Shown here: piece by piece, positions 53,436 to 62,758 of the stretch
Position numbering within the stretch: position 1 is the first letter of the stretch
Layout: the number at the start of each line of letters is the position of its first letter
From: Jiangella aurantiaca
GTDB lineage: Bacteria > Actinomycetota > Actinomycetes > Jiangellales > Jiangellaceae
Assembly (NCBI RefSeq): GCF_004349105.1
Contig: NZ_SMLB01000015.1
Location: forward strand, 62,001 to 126,000
DNA length: 64,000 nucleotides
Reading direction: 5' to 3'
Position numbers and translations under genes: made by a program
Notes under the pieces: generated by a model
Database searches by the model: none
Told to the model about the DNA's origin: nothing
Seen by the model: the letters and a program-made list of their open reading frames with translations, nothing else

Positions 53436-53496
53436 GTTGATCATGGAGAAATGCGGGTTCCGGATGCCCGGGAACCCGCATTTCTCCTTGATCAAC
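53436..53496. repeat. 26-bp hairpin, GATC-palindrome family
   Basis: Arms 53436-53461 and 53471-53496 with one mismatch, 9-nt loop. Outer bases GTTGATCATGGAGAA are identical to those at 19199 while the inner stem differs. Sits between divergent genes, so it is not simply a terminator. Confidence 0.75.
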
Positions 53497-53617
53497 CGGA
53501 ACGGATCCTTTCATGATCTTGCGGACGTTGTCACAGCCGGCGGTTATGGTGACTTTCACAGATGCGCGGCCGTCCCCGGGCCGTGGCAGCGACAGTACGA
53601 GTTCATCGGAGGCGGCG

Positions 53618-54718
53618 ATGAGCGACGACGGCCGGACGTCCGGCGTGCGTCCCACGGGGCCGCCCGGCGGCTTCGAGGACCCCGATCCGCCCCCGGCCAC
53701 CGGCCTGCGGCAGCGCTGGTCGTCGGCGTCGGGCACCACCACCCCGCGGCCGCTGCGGCACCGCCGCACCGCTGACCTCTCCACGCTGGCGTCGCTGGTC
53801 CTGGCGCTGCCGTGGTTCCTGTTCAGCCTGACGGTGGTCGGCATGGTGGGGCTGGGCATCGGCGCGCTGGTCGGCAACACCACCGTCGTGCCCATCCTCT
53901 GCATGGTGCTGTGGCTGCTCAGCGGCGTGCTGATCTTCTACCGGCCGGTCGAGGTCGGGGTGGCCCGGTTCTTCCTGCGCGCCCGCCGGCCCACGCCCAG
54001 CGAGCGCGACCGGCTCGAGCACGCCTGGTACGAGGTCACCCGCACCGCCGGCCGCGACGGCGTCAAGTACCAGCTGTTCATCGAGGACAGCGACGCCCTG
54101 AACGCCTACGCCGCGTCCGGGCACATCGTCACGGTGACCCGCAAGACGCTCGACGCGATGCCGCACCACCACCTGGCCGCCGTGCTGGCGCACGAGCTGG
54201 GCCACCACCTGGGCGGGCACCCGTGGAGCAACCTGCTGGCCTACTGGTACTCCGTGCCGGCGCGGTTGCTCACCCGTGTGCTCCGGCTGGTGCTGCGGCT
54301 GGTCGTCGCGCTCTTCTCCACGGTGTTCGCGGTGGTCGCCCGCATGCCGGCGCTCGCGTCGTTCATCGCGAGGCTCATCACCTGGTCGCTCCTCCTGTTC
54401 GTGGTGTTCTTCGTGACGGTGCTCATGGCCACGGCGGTGCAGTCCGGCCAGACGTGGGCGCCGCCGGCGGTCGCGCTCATCGTGCTGACGCCGCTGATCC
54501 TGCCCTGGCTGGCCCGGCGCAGCGAGTACCGCGCCGACCGCATCGCCGCCAACCTCGGCTACGGACACGCGCTCATCGAGGTGTTCGAGGACTGGCTGCG
54601 CCAGGGCATGGACGACGACCGCCGCAACTTCGTGCTGCGGGCCCGGCTGTTCAGCACCCATCCGGCGCTGGCAGCGCGCATCAAGCGGCTCGACGCCTAT
54701 CTGCGGAAGAACGCGTAG
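53618..54718 (+). CDS. Membrane M48 metallopeptidase (HtpX-like)
   Basis: 366 residues from ATG 53618 (GGAGG upstream). Pro-rich cytosolic head (1-50), two helices (about 58-115), zinc site HELGHHLGG, two further helices, then RRSEYRADRIAANLGYG with the third ligand region. Precedes a VirD4-like gene by 8 nt. Confidence 0.9.
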   Translation: MSDDGRTSGVRPTGPPGGFEDPDPPPATGLRQRWSSASGTTTPRPLRHRRTADLSTLASLVLALPWFLFSLTVVGMVGLGIGALVGNTTVVPILCMVLWLLSGVLIFYRPVEVGVARFFLRARRPTPSERDRLEHAWYEVTRTAGRDGVKYQLFIEDSDALNAYAASGHIVTVTRKTLDAMPHHHLAAVLAHELGHHLGGHPWSNLLAYWYSVPARLLTRVLRLVLRLVVALFSTVFAVVARMPALASFIARLITWSLLLFVVFFVTVLMATAVQSGQTWAPPAVALIVLTPLILPWLARRSEYRADRIAANLGYGHALIEVFEDWLRQGMDDDRRNFVLRARLFSTHPALAARIKRLDAYLRKNA

Positions 54719-54726
54719 GAGACCCC

Positions 54727-56328
54727 ATGCCGATGCGACGACGCCGACGCGGCGAGACCCCGTGGGACGTGCTGCGCGACGCCCATCCCGACGCCGCCGT
54801 GGCGATGGACCGCCTGGTGCAGGACGGCCGGCTGTCCGACGTCGACACCGCCCGCATCAGCGGGGCGCTCCATGCCCGTGCAGACGATTCCGCGGCGCTG
54901 GCCCAGCTGGCCGACGAGATCGTCCGGTACGGCCCGGCGGCGCTGGCGCACCCGTCGGCGCTGCACGACCTCCCGGTGCCGCGGCTGGCCAAGCACAACA
55001 TCGCGCTGGGGCAGGTCCGGCTCGGCCGCACCGTCCAGGACCCGCACGCCGACACCGTCATGACCCAGGACTTCGGCATCGACCACGACGTCCTGCGAAC
55101 GTCGCTGCTGGTGATCGGGCCGCCGGGGTCGGGCAAGACGCGCGGGTTTGCGCTGCCCATCGTCGAGCACCTGTCGCTGTCGGCGCTGGCCGGGCAGGCC
55201 AGCGTCGTGGTCGTCGACCCCAAGGGCGACGACTTCGCGCACGCGGGCTGGTTCGACGTCACCATCGACCCGCTCAACCCGACCACCGGGTTCGACCTCT
55301 ACGGCGGCACCAATCACCCCGACACCGCGGCCGACCGGCTGGCCAGCGCCATGCTGCCGCCGTACGTCACCGACGACATGGCCTACTTCATGGACGGCTC
55401 TCGCAACGCGCTGTACGCGTGCCTGGCGCCGTTCCATCTGGCGTTCGGACGGTGGCCGAAGATCCGCGAGATGCTGGCGCTGCTGCGCTCCGAGCAGGGC
55501 ATGACCGACCAGGTCAAGGCGAACCTGCGCGGCCCCGACGGCAAGGAGGCCAAAGCGCTGCTCGACAGCCGCCGCGACCAACTGGCCCGCAACGCCGACC
55601 CGGCCGCGTCGCTGGTCGAGCGGTTCCAGCTGCTGGCCCGCCCACGGCTGATGGACCTGTTCGACCGCGAGAACACCTTCCGCATGCATGACATCAACAA
55701 ACCGCTGCGGGTGCGGGTGTCGCTGCCCGAGGCGGAGTTCCCCGACGCCACCCGCATCCTCGCCCGGCTGGTGGTGTCGCAGTTCGTGCAGGTCACGTCC
55801 GCGCCCGACACCAACCGCGGCATCTTCAAGGCGCTCGCCATCGACGAGGCCGGCCGGTTCGTCGACGACTACGTCGCGCGCGGCGTGCAGAAGCTGCGGT
55901 CCAACAACGCCGGGCTCGTCCTGCTGGCGCAGACCATCAGCGACTTCCCGGTCCAGGTCCGGGCGACGGTGTTCGGCTCGGTCGGCTGCAAGGCGGTGTT
56001 CGGCGGCATCGACCCCGTCGACGCCAAGGTGTTCTCCGACTGGTTCGGCGACCACTGGGTGTCCGAGGTCAGCTACAGCCAGGGCGAGGCGACCGGCCTG
56101 GCCCGCACCACCGGCAGCTCCCGCGACAGCCGCGGCGGCTGGAACCGCTCCGACGGCGAGACCCGCAACTGGGGCGTCACCAAGGGCACCAACCTGCGCC
56201 GGGTCGAACGTCCGCGGTGGACGGTGTCCGACATCGTCACCCGCATCCCGGCCGGCCACTGCGTGGTCGCGCTGTCCCGCTCCGACGGCACCCGCACCGG
56301 CCCGACGCTGATCAATCTGCGCGCCTGA
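54727..56328 (+). CDS. VirD4/TraG-like DNA-transfer ATPase (orphan)
   Basis: 533 residues. Walker A IGPPGSGKTRG near 139, Walker B KALAIDEAGRFVDD, arginine-containing AQTISDFPVQVRATVFGSVGCKAVFG, TraM-recognition-like C-terminal part. No N-terminal membrane helices and no relaxase or T4SS genes nearby. Operon with the M48 peptidase (TAGGAG ribosome site). Confidence 0.88.
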   Translation: MPMRRRRRGETPWDVLRDAHPDAAVAMDRLVQDGRLSDVDTARISGALHARADDSAALAQLADEIVRYGPAALAHPSALHDLPVPRLAKHNIALGQVRLGRTVQDPHADTVMTQDFGIDHDVLRTSLLVIGPPGSGKTRGFALPIVEHLSLSALAGQASVVVVDPKGDDFAHAGWFDVTIDPLNPTTGFDLYGGTNHPDTAADRLASAMLPPYVTDDMAYFMDGSRNALYACLAPFHLAFGRWPKIREMLALLRSEQGMTDQVKANLRGPDGKEAKALLDSRRDQLARNADPAASLVERFQLLARPRLMDLFDRENTFRMHDINKPLRVRVSLPEAEFPDATRILARLVVSQFVQVTSAPDTNRGIFKALAIDEAGRFVDDYVARGVQKLRSNNAGLVLLAQTISDFPVQVRATVFGSVGCKAVFGGIDPVDAKVFSDWFGDHWVSEVSYSQGEATGLARTTGSSRDSRGGWNRSDGETRNWGVTKGTNLRRVERPRWTVSDIVTRIPAGHCVVALSRSDGTRTGPTLINLRA

Positions 56329-56433
56329 CGGGGCGCTTACGGGAGATCAGCAGGACGTCCCCGTGCAGCGCCGCCGCGGCCGTCCACACACCCACCGTCA
56401 CGCGCGGGCCCCTTTCCGGCTATAGTTCCACCC

Positions 56434-56502
56434 GTGATCGCGGTCCGTCGGTATCCGTATTTTGCGCAGGCTCCGGGTGGAGCCGGGCGTGTCATGCGCT
56501 GA
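56434..56502 (+). CDS. Aromatic leader peptide (22 aa) ahead of DAHP synthase
   Basis: GTG start, sequence VIAVRRYPYFAQAPGGAGRV then MR. Three aromatic codons (TAT, TAT, TTT) within four codons mark a Tyr/Phe-sensing leader. Its stop falls inside the first arm region of the attenuator. Too short for normal gene calls. Confidence 0.7.
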   Translation: MIAVRRYPYFAQAPGGAGRVMR

Positions 56503-56551
56503 CCGACGAACCACCCGGAGCCAGCAGGGCAGAGACGTCACGTCTCTGCCC
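56469..56551 (+). promoter_or_regulatory. Transcription attenuator of DAHP synthase
   Basis: GGCTCCGGGTGG (56469-56480) pairs with CCACCCGGAGCC (56511-56522). A second stem GGGCAGAGACG/CGTCTCTGCCC (56527-56537, 56541-56551) with 3-nt loop forms a terminator. The first arm overlaps the leader just after the Tyr/Phe codons, as required for ribosome-mediated attenuation. Confidence 0.68.
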
Positions 56552-56625
56552 TTCGTCATGAGACGGGCCGGCTCGAAGGCGATCCGACGGGGCGTCCCGC
56601 TCGTCGTAGAGGAGACGTTGCACCC

Positions 56626-57696
56626 ATGTCCGAACCCCAGTCCCCCACCGGCGACCTGCGCGTCACCGGGTTCCAGCCGTTGGTCCCGCCGGCCCGGACG
56701 CTGGCCGAACTGCCGATGGACGAGGAGCACGCCGCACTGGTGCGCTCCAGCCGGGCCGACGTCCGCCGCATCATGGCCGGCGACGACGACCGTCTGCTGG
56801 TGGTGGTCGGCCCGTGTTCCGTGCACGACCCGGTGGCGGCGCTGGACTACGCCCGGCGGCTGAAGCCGGTCGCCGACGCGTTGCGTGACGACCTCGCCGT
56901 CGTCATGCGGGTGTACTTCGAGAAGCCGCGGACGACGGTCGGCTGGAAGGGGCTGATCAACGACCCCGGCTTGGACGGGACGTTCGACGTGCAGCGCGGC
57001 CTGCGGATCGCCCGCGAGCTGCTGTTCGAGGTGCTCGGCGCCGGACTGCCGGTGGGCTGCGAGTTCCTCGAGCCGATCAGCCCGCAGTACATCGCCGACG
57101 CCGTGTCGTGGGGCGCCATCGGGGCACGCACGCCGGAGAGCCAGGTGCACCGCCAGCTCGCGTCCGGCCTGTCCATGCCGGTCGGCTTCAAGAACGCCAC
57201 CAGCGGCGACGTCCAGGCGGCCATCGACGGCTGCACGGCCGCCGCGCACGGGCACGTGTTCTTCGGCGTCGACCACGACGGCCGCGCGGCCGCAGTCAGC
57301 ACCGCCGGCAACCCCGACTGCCACGTCATCCTGCGCGGCGGCAGCGCCGGCCCGAACTACGCGCCGGAGCACGTCCGCGACGCGCTCACGCTGCTGCACA
57401 AGGCCCAGCTGCCGGAGCGGCTGGTCATCGACGCCAGCCACGGCAACAGCGGCAAGGACCACGAGCGGCAGGCCGTCGTCGCAGGCGACATCGCCGTGCA
57501 GATCGCGGCCGGCCAGCGCGGCATCGCCGGTGTCATGCTGGAGAGCTTCCTGGTGGCCGGGCGGCAGGACATCGGCAGCACGCCGCTGGTCTACGGGCAG
57601 AGCGTCACCGACGCGTGCATGAGCTGGGAGACGACGGAGAACCTGCTCGGCGACCTGGCCGCGGCGGTCCGGACCCGGCGCACGGCAGCCGCCTGA
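56626..57696 (+). CDS. aroG: 3-deoxy-7-phosphoheptulonate synthase (class I, AroG type)
   Basis: 356 residues. First step of the shikimate pathway. VVGPCSVHDPVAALDYA, MRVYFEKPRTTVGWKGLINDP, SDASHGNSGKD region reading VIDASHGNSGKDHERQ, SFLVAGRQ. Regulated by the upstream Tyr/Phe attenuator (inferred). Class I enzyme, unlike the class II DAHP synthases common in actinobacteria. Confidence 0.95.
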   Translation: MSEPQSPTGDLRVTGFQPLVPPARTLAELPMDEEHAALVRSSRADVRRIMAGDDDRLLVVVGPCSVHDPVAALDYARRLKPVADALRDDLAVVMRVYFEKPRTTVGWKGLINDPGLDGTFDVQRGLRIARELLFEVLGAGLPVGCEFLEPISPQYIADAVSWGAIGARTPESQVHRQLASGLSMPVGFKNATSGDVQAAIDGCTAAAHGHVFFGVDHDGRAAAVSTAGNPDCHVILRGGSAGPNYAPEHVRDALTLLHKAQLPERLVIDASHGNSGKDHERQAVVAGDIAVQIAAGQRGIAGVMLESFLVAGRQDIGSTPLVYGQSVTDACMSWETTENLLGDLAAAVRTRRTAAA

Positions 57697-57703
57697 GCGG
57701 CGG

Positions 57704-58315
57704 TCACGTGGCAAGCCCGCGCTGGACGGTGAGCGTGGCGAGCAGCGCGGGCAGGGCGGGGAAGAACAGCGGGACGGCGGCCGGCGTCGTGAGCCAGCCG
57801 CCGACGGCCAGCACCACGACCAGCACCGCGACGGCCACCGTCGCCAGCGGCCGCCGCCACGCCACCTCGGCCGTGACCTGCCACGACCGCACCGCCGGCA
57901 GGTCGACGTGCGCCACGACCGCGGGCAGCTGCAGCAGCGTCGCGAGGTACCCGGCGGCGAGCACGGCCATCCCCCAGACCAACGGGGTCGACCGCGACAG
58001 CAGCAGGTAGAACACCACCACCCACACGGTCAGGATCGGCACGCCCAGCACGAGCTGCGACGACCGCAGCGACGACCGCCAGGCGGCCCAGTAGTCGTGC
58101 CACAGCCGCGGCGACCGGTCCAGTACGTACGCCCGCAGCACCGCGTACAGCGCGGCCGTCGCCGGGGCCAGCCCGAACAACACCAGCCCGGCTAGCACGC
58201 CGAGGAGCCACAGCAGGTTCAGGACGGCCAGCCGCACGGGCCAGTCGAGGTACCCGTACAGCCGGCCGAACCGTCCGCCGACCTCGATGTCCGCCATGGT
58301 CCTCCCGAGCGTCAC
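57704..58315 (-). CDS. DUF624 (YesL-like) membrane protein
   Basis: 203 residues, four to five helices, opening RFGRLYGYLDWPVRLAVLNLLWLLGVL. YesL proteins accompany sugar ABC importers. GTG 58315 overlaps the aldolase stop (GTGA). Confidence 0.88.
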   Translation of the reverse strand: MTLGRTMADIEVGGRFGRLYGYLDWPVRLAVLNLLWLLGVLAGLVLFGLAPATAALYAVLRAYVLDRSPRLWHDYWAAWRSSLRSSQLVLGVPILTVWVVVFYLLLSRSTPLVWGMAVLAAGYLATLLQLPAVVAHVDLPAVRSWQVTAEVAWRRPLATVAVAVLVVVLAVGGWLTTPAAVPLFFPALPALLATLTVQRGLAT

Positions 58316-59217
58316 AGATCCAACGCCGTCAGGATGTCATCCAGCAGCGCGCGGCCGCCCGCGTCCAGCGTCTTGGCCGGCAGCCGGACGGTCGCGTGCC
58401 CGATGATGCCGCGGCGCACCAGCACCTCCTTGTGCACCGCCCACGCGATGCCCTGCTGCAGGCCGTGCACGATCAGCGGCAGCAGCTTCGCGAACTCCTG
58501 GCGCGCCCGCGCCCGCTCGCCGGCGTTCCACGCCGCCAGGATCGGCCCGAGCAGGTCGGGGAACTCGCAGGCCGGCATGGTGCCGATCGAGCCGCGCGCG
58601 TACTCGTCCAGCACGAACTGCGCGTTCTGCCCGCCCAGGACCGCGAACCCGCCGTCCTCGTCGGCGACGGCGTCCGCGACGGCGCCGACCTTGGGCACCG
58701 TCGGCGGCGCCTCGACCTTGACCGACGTGACGCCTTCGAGCTTGCTCAGCTCGACGATCAGCGACGGCGACATCGCGACGCCGGTGACGCCTGGTGCGTC
58801 CTGCACCATGACCTCGGTGCCGGCCGCGACTGCGAACTCGCCGATGCTGCCGTAGAACTCGACCAGCTGGTCTGGGCCCGGTTTGACCATGAACGGCGGC
58901 AGCACCATGAGCGCGTCGGCGCCGCCGGTCGCCGCCTCGCGGGCCTGCTCCAACGCCGTCACCGACGACGTCCCGTTCACCCCGGCGACCACCGGGACGG
59001 CGGTCCCGACGACGGCGCGCACGTCGCGGAGGATCTCCTGCCGCTCCTCCAGCGTCAGCGCGAACCCCTCGCTGGCCATCCCGAACACCGCGACGCCGTC
59101 GACGCCGGAGGCCAGCTGGAACTCGACCAGCCGCCGCAGGCCCGGCCGGTCCAAGGCGCCGTCGGGGAGAAAGGGAGTGGCCAGGATGGGGACCAGGCCG
59201 TGGACGGTGTGACTCAT
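58312..59217 (-). CDS. Dihydrodipicolinate synthase family aldolase/lyase
   Basis: 301 residues. Schiff-base Lys in VTSVKVEAPP, GMASEGFALTLEERQEIL near the start. The usual Tyr of the family is replaced by Phe in LPPFMVKPG, arguing against true DapA and for a 2-keto-3-deoxy sugar-acid aldolase. Overlaps the enolase gene (ATGA). Confidence 0.92.
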   Translation of the reverse strand: MSHTVHGLVPILATPFLPDGALDRPGLRRLVEFQLASGVDGVAVFGMASEGFALTLEERQEILRDVRAVVGTAVPVVAGVNGTSSVTALEQAREAATGGADALMVLPPFMVKPGPDQLVEFYGSIGEFAVAAGTEVMVQDAPGVTGVAMSPSLIVELSKLEGVTSVKVEAPPTVPKVGAVADAVADEDGGFAVLGGQNAQFVLDEYARGSIGTMPACEFPDLLGPILAAWNAGERARARQEFAKLLPLIVHGLQQGIAWAVHKEVLVRRGIIGHATVRLPAKTLDAGGRALLDDILTALDL

Positions 59218-60383
59218 ACGGTTCGACTCTCCTCGGCGATCGTGCGGACGGCTTCCTCGTCGACGTCGACCCCAAGACCGGGGCCGGGGGGCAGCGGGAT
59301 GCGGGCCGGCCCGGCGGCGACCGGCGCGCGCAGGATCCGCTGCCCGACGTCGGTGGACACGGGCTGGTACTCGAACACCTCCAGCAGCTCGATGGCCGCC
59401 GCGACGTGCAGCCCGGCGGCCAGCGCCACGGCCAGGCCGGTGGAGTGGTGCGGCGCGACCGGCACGTGCCGGGCCGCGGCCAGCTCGGCGATCACCATGG
59501 CCTCGGTGATGCCAGTGCGGCCGACGTCGGGCTGGGCGATGGCCATGGCGCCGGCGTCGAGCCACTGCCGGAACTCGTACCGATGCCGCAGCGACTCGCC
59601 GGCGGCGATCGGCACCGGCGACCGGCCGGCCAGCTCGGCGTGCCCGGTGACGTCCTCCGGCGCCAGCGGTGCCTCGAGGAACCAGCCGTACCGCTCGGCC
59701 AGACCCTCGGCCAGCCGCAGCGCCTCGGTGAGCGAGTACGCCCAGTGCGCGTCGACGGCCACCCGCAGCGCCGGCGCGGCACCGCGGACCGCGTCGACGG
59801 TGGCGAGGTCGGCCTCGACGCCGTACCCGAGGTGCAGCTTCACCGCGGTGGCGCCGCGGTTCGCCCAGTCGCGGGCCAGCCAGGCCCGCGCGGCGTCGGA
59901 CGGCCGCGGCAGCCCGGACACGTAAGCCGGCAGCTCGGTCCGGAACGCGCCGCCGAGCAGGTCGGCGACCGGCCGCCCGGCCAGCTTGCCGGCCAGGTCC
60001 CACAGCGCGATGTCGACGGCGGCCAGCGCGTCGGCCTGGTACCCGGCGAGGTGGCCGCGCTCGCGCATCAGGTCGCGCAACCGGGACCACGCCGGCCGTG
60101 GCCGGGTCGCGTCCATGCCGCGCAGCACCGGCGCGAGCAGCAGGTCGACGATCAAGCCGGGCACCTCGGGCGCCACCGGCGCCAGCGCCTCACCCCAGCC
60201 GGCGGTGCCGTCGTCGGCCGTCACCTTGACCAGCAGCGTCTCGAACCGGTCGGAGTACAGGCTGCGCCAGGGCTCGCGCACGGTGTAGCCGGGGCCGATC
60301 GCGCTGCCGTCGCGGAGCGACCCGAGGTACGCGTCGTCGGCGGCGACCTTCAGGATGAAGGTCTCGACATCACAAATCAACAT
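59214..60383 (-). CDS. Enolase-superfamily sugar-acid dehydratase (mandelate racemase-like)
   Basis: 389 residues from ATG 60383. Catalytic set: AVKLHLG (K), VDAHWAYS (D), WFLEAPLAPED (E), IAAGESLRHR (E), IAQPDVGRTG (D), APHHSTG (H). Dehydrates an aldonate to a 2-keto-3-deoxy acid, cut by the aldolase next door. Divergent from IclR. Confidence 0.92.
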   Translation of the reverse strand: MLICDVETFILKVAADDAYLGSLRDGSAIGPGYTVREPWRSLYSDRFETLLVKVTADDGTAGWGEALAPVAPEVPGLIVDLLLAPVLRGMDATRPRPAWSRLRDLMRERGHLAGYQADALAAVDIALWDLAGKLAGRPVADLLGGAFRTELPAYVSGLPRPSDAARAWLARDWANRGATAVKLHLGYGVEADLATVDAVRGAAPALRVAVDAHWAYSLTEALRLAEGLAERYGWFLEAPLAPEDVTGHAELAGRSPVPIAAGESLRHRYEFRQWLDAGAMAIAQPDVGRTGITEAMVIAELAAARHVPVAPHHSTGLAVALAAGLHVAAAIELLEVFEYQPVSTDVGQRILRAPVAAGPARIPLPPGPGLGVDVDEEAVRTIAEESRTV

Positions 60384-60469
60384 CGCGCATCCGGAGAGGG
60401 CTTGACTTGATGCAACATATGCGTAACTCTCCCACATAGTGCACGCAGCCTTCAATATCAGGAGCGGCA

Positions 60470-61261
60470 GTGGCATCGGAGCAGGGCACGAACCAGAGCG
60501 TCGAGAAGGCGGCCAGCGTCCTCGCGGCCTTCCTCGACGGCCGTGCGCTGCGCGTCTCCGATGTCGCGAAGTACGCGGGGCTGGGCCAGTCGACGGCGTC
60601 GCGGCTGCTGGCGACGCTGGAGTCGCTCGAGTACGTGGAGCGCGACCCGGCCAGCAGCCTGTACCGCCTCGGCCCGGCGCTGCTCACGCTGGCCGGTGTC
60701 GCCATCAACCAGCACCCGGTGCACCGCGAGGCCCGGCAGGCCGCGCAGCTGCTGGCGGGATCGCTGGGCCTGGGCGTCAACGTCGCGATCCGGCACGGCT
60801 CGTCGCTGTTCTACCTGTGCAACTTCGAGGGCCGGCTGGCGCCGAAGTCCTTCACGCTGATGGGACAGCGCAATCCGCTGCACGCCACCGGCATCGGCAA
60901 GTGCCTGCTGCTCGCGCTCACCCCGGCCCAGCGCCGGGAGCTCGTCCCTGACCTGCACCGCTACACGCCGCGCACCATCTGCGACCACGACGAGCTCGAC
61001 GCCGCGCTCGACCTGGCCGCGCACCGCGGCTATGCCACGGAGGTCGAGGAGCTGGCGCTGGGACGCTCCTGCGTCGCGGCCCCGATCCTCGACCAGTCCG
61101 GCAGCATCGTCGCCGCGCTGTCGATCTCCGGCCCGCTCTCCGCGCTGGGACTCGCAGACGGCGACCCCGAGCTGGCCAGCACCGTCATCGAAGTGGCCGA
61201 CTCGATCAGCGTCGGCCTCGGCTACCTCGGTCCTCAGCACGCGCCGGCGGAGCGAAACTGA
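60470..61261 (+). CDS. IclR-family transcriptional regulator (second)
   Basis: 263 residues from GTG with GGAG 5 nt upstream. HTH LRVSDVAKYAGLGQSTASRLLATLESLEYVERD. Effector part like that of 50246. Sits between the catabolic genes and the importer, the likely regulator of both. Confidence 0.94.
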   Translation: MASEQGTNQSVEKAASVLAAFLDGRALRVSDVAKYAGLGQSTASRLLATLESLEYVERDPASSLYRLGPALLTLAGVAINQHPVHREARQAAQLLAGSLGLGVNVAIRHGSSLFYLCNFEGRLAPKSFTLMGQRNPLHATGIGKCLLLALTPAQRRELVPDLHRYTPRTICDHDELDAALDLAAHRGYATEVEELALGRSCVAAPILDQSGSIVAALSISGPLSALGLADGDPELASTVIEVADSISVGLGYLGPQHAPAERN

Positions 61262-61297
61262 CCCCCACGTTCACCGACAAAGGAGTCCGCGAGAACC

Positions 61298-62755
61298 ATG
61301 TCCCGCACACGACGCACGCTGCGCTGGGCCGCCGCCGTAACGGCCGTCGCCCTGACGGCCACCGGCTGCAACCTCGTCGGCAGCGGCGAGGACGACAGCG
61401 GCAACGACGACGCCTCCGGCGAGAACGTCACCATCACCGTCGCACTGGTGCCCGACCCGCCCGGTGCCAGCGAGTTCTACCGGGCCCAGTTCGACCAGTT
61501 CGAGGAGGAGAACCCGGGCATCACGGTCGAGGTCGTCGAGAACCCCTCCGACCAGCAGCTGGGCGCCGTCGAGCTGATGTTCCAGCAGGGCGACCCGCCG
61601 GACGTGTTCCGGGCCCAGGCCGACGGCTTCGACCGGATGTACGAGCGCGGCTGGGTCCACTCGCTGGAGGAGTTCGTCACCGACGAGTTCATCGAGCGGT
61701 TCCCCGAGGGCACGATGAACCCGTCCACGTCCGGCCTGCACCGGGGCGGCGAGCTGTACACACTGCCGCTGGTCTCCGGGAAGTGGGACGTGCGGGTCCT
61801 CGTCTACAACGAGGCGGTCCTGCGCGAGAACGGCTACGACGGGCCGCCTGAGACGTGGGGCGAGATGGAGGAGATGGCGCGCACCATCACCGCGAACGGC
61901 GGCGGCCAGGTATTCGGCTACGCGCCGGCGTCCGGCAAGGCCGTCGCTGTGGAGATGCTCGCCCAGACCGCCGCGCCGTACTCGGTGGTCCAGGACGGCA
62001 TCGACTTCCGCACGGGCCAGCCGGCCACCGCGTCGCCGGGCATGGTCGAGGCGGTCGAGCTGCACCGGCGCATGCAGGCCGACGGCGTCATGGTGCCGGG
62101 CTGGGAGAGCTGGGACGGCGCGCGGGCGTTCACCGAGTTCGCCGCCGGGACCATGGCCATGTACCCGACCGCGCCGTGGCACATCGCCGAGATCCGCAAG
62201 CTGAACCCGGAGATCGAGATGGGGATCGCGCCGCTCCCCGTGCCCGACGACGGACGCGGCGCGTACACCCCGACGAAGCAGTCGTTCCAGCCGATCTGGT
62301 CGATGTCGTCGGAGACCGAGCACCCGGAGGAGGCGTGGAAGGTCATGGACTTCCTGGCCTCCGAGGACTTCCACCGCGCCTACTACGAGCAGTTCGGCTC
62401 CTTCACCGCGCTGGAGAGCGCCTGGGCCGACCAGGCGCGGGAGAACCCAGACCAGGCCGCCATCCTGTCAGCGGCCGAGGAGACCATGCGCGTGGTGCCC
62501 AACCCGATGCTGCTCAGCGAGGGCGGGGCGGAGATCCTGCGGGCCCGGGCCCAGCGGCCGGAGCTCAAGCACACCGATGCCGCGGTCGACGCGATCATCA
62601 ACAACAAGCCGTTCCTGCCGATCGCCCAGGGCCTGGACCAGCAGCTCCAGGCGTTCCTCGACGAGACGCTGGCCGAGCTGAGCGGCACCGCGACGAGCGA
62701 CGACATCACATTCCCCGACTGGGATCCGCTCGAGAACTACACCCCGGAGCAGTAG
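61298..62755 (+). CDS. Sugar ABC transporter substrate-binding lipoprotein
   Basis: 485 residues. Signal with lipobox LTATGC (C24), family-1 sugar-binding fold (GDPPDVFRAQADGFDRMYERGWVHSLEEFV). AAAGGAG upstream of ATG. Imports the sugar acid or its parent. Confidence 0.93.
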   Translation: MSRTRRTLRWAAAVTAVALTATGCNLVGSGEDDSGNDDASGENVTITVALVPDPPGASEFYRAQFDQFEEENPGITVEVVENPSDQQLGAVELMFQQGDPPDVFRAQADGFDRMYERGWVHSLEEFVTDEFIERFPEGTMNPSTSGLHRGGELYTLPLVSGKWDVRVLVYNEAVLRENGYDGPPETWGEMEEMARTITANGGGQVFGYAPASGKAVAVEMLAQTAAPYSVVQDGIDFRTGQPATASPGMVEAVELHRRMQADGVMVPGWESWDGARAFTEFAAGTMAMYPTAPWHIAEIRKLNPEIEMGIAPLPVPDDGRGAYTPTKQSFQPIWSMSSETEHPEEAWKVMDFLASEDFHRAYYEQFGSFTALESAWADQARENPDQAAILSAAEETMRVVPNPMLLSEGGAEILRARAQRPELKHTDAAVDAIINNKPFLPIAQGLDQQLQAFLDETLAELSGTATSDDITFPDWDPLENYTPEQ

Positions 62756-62758
62756 TCC

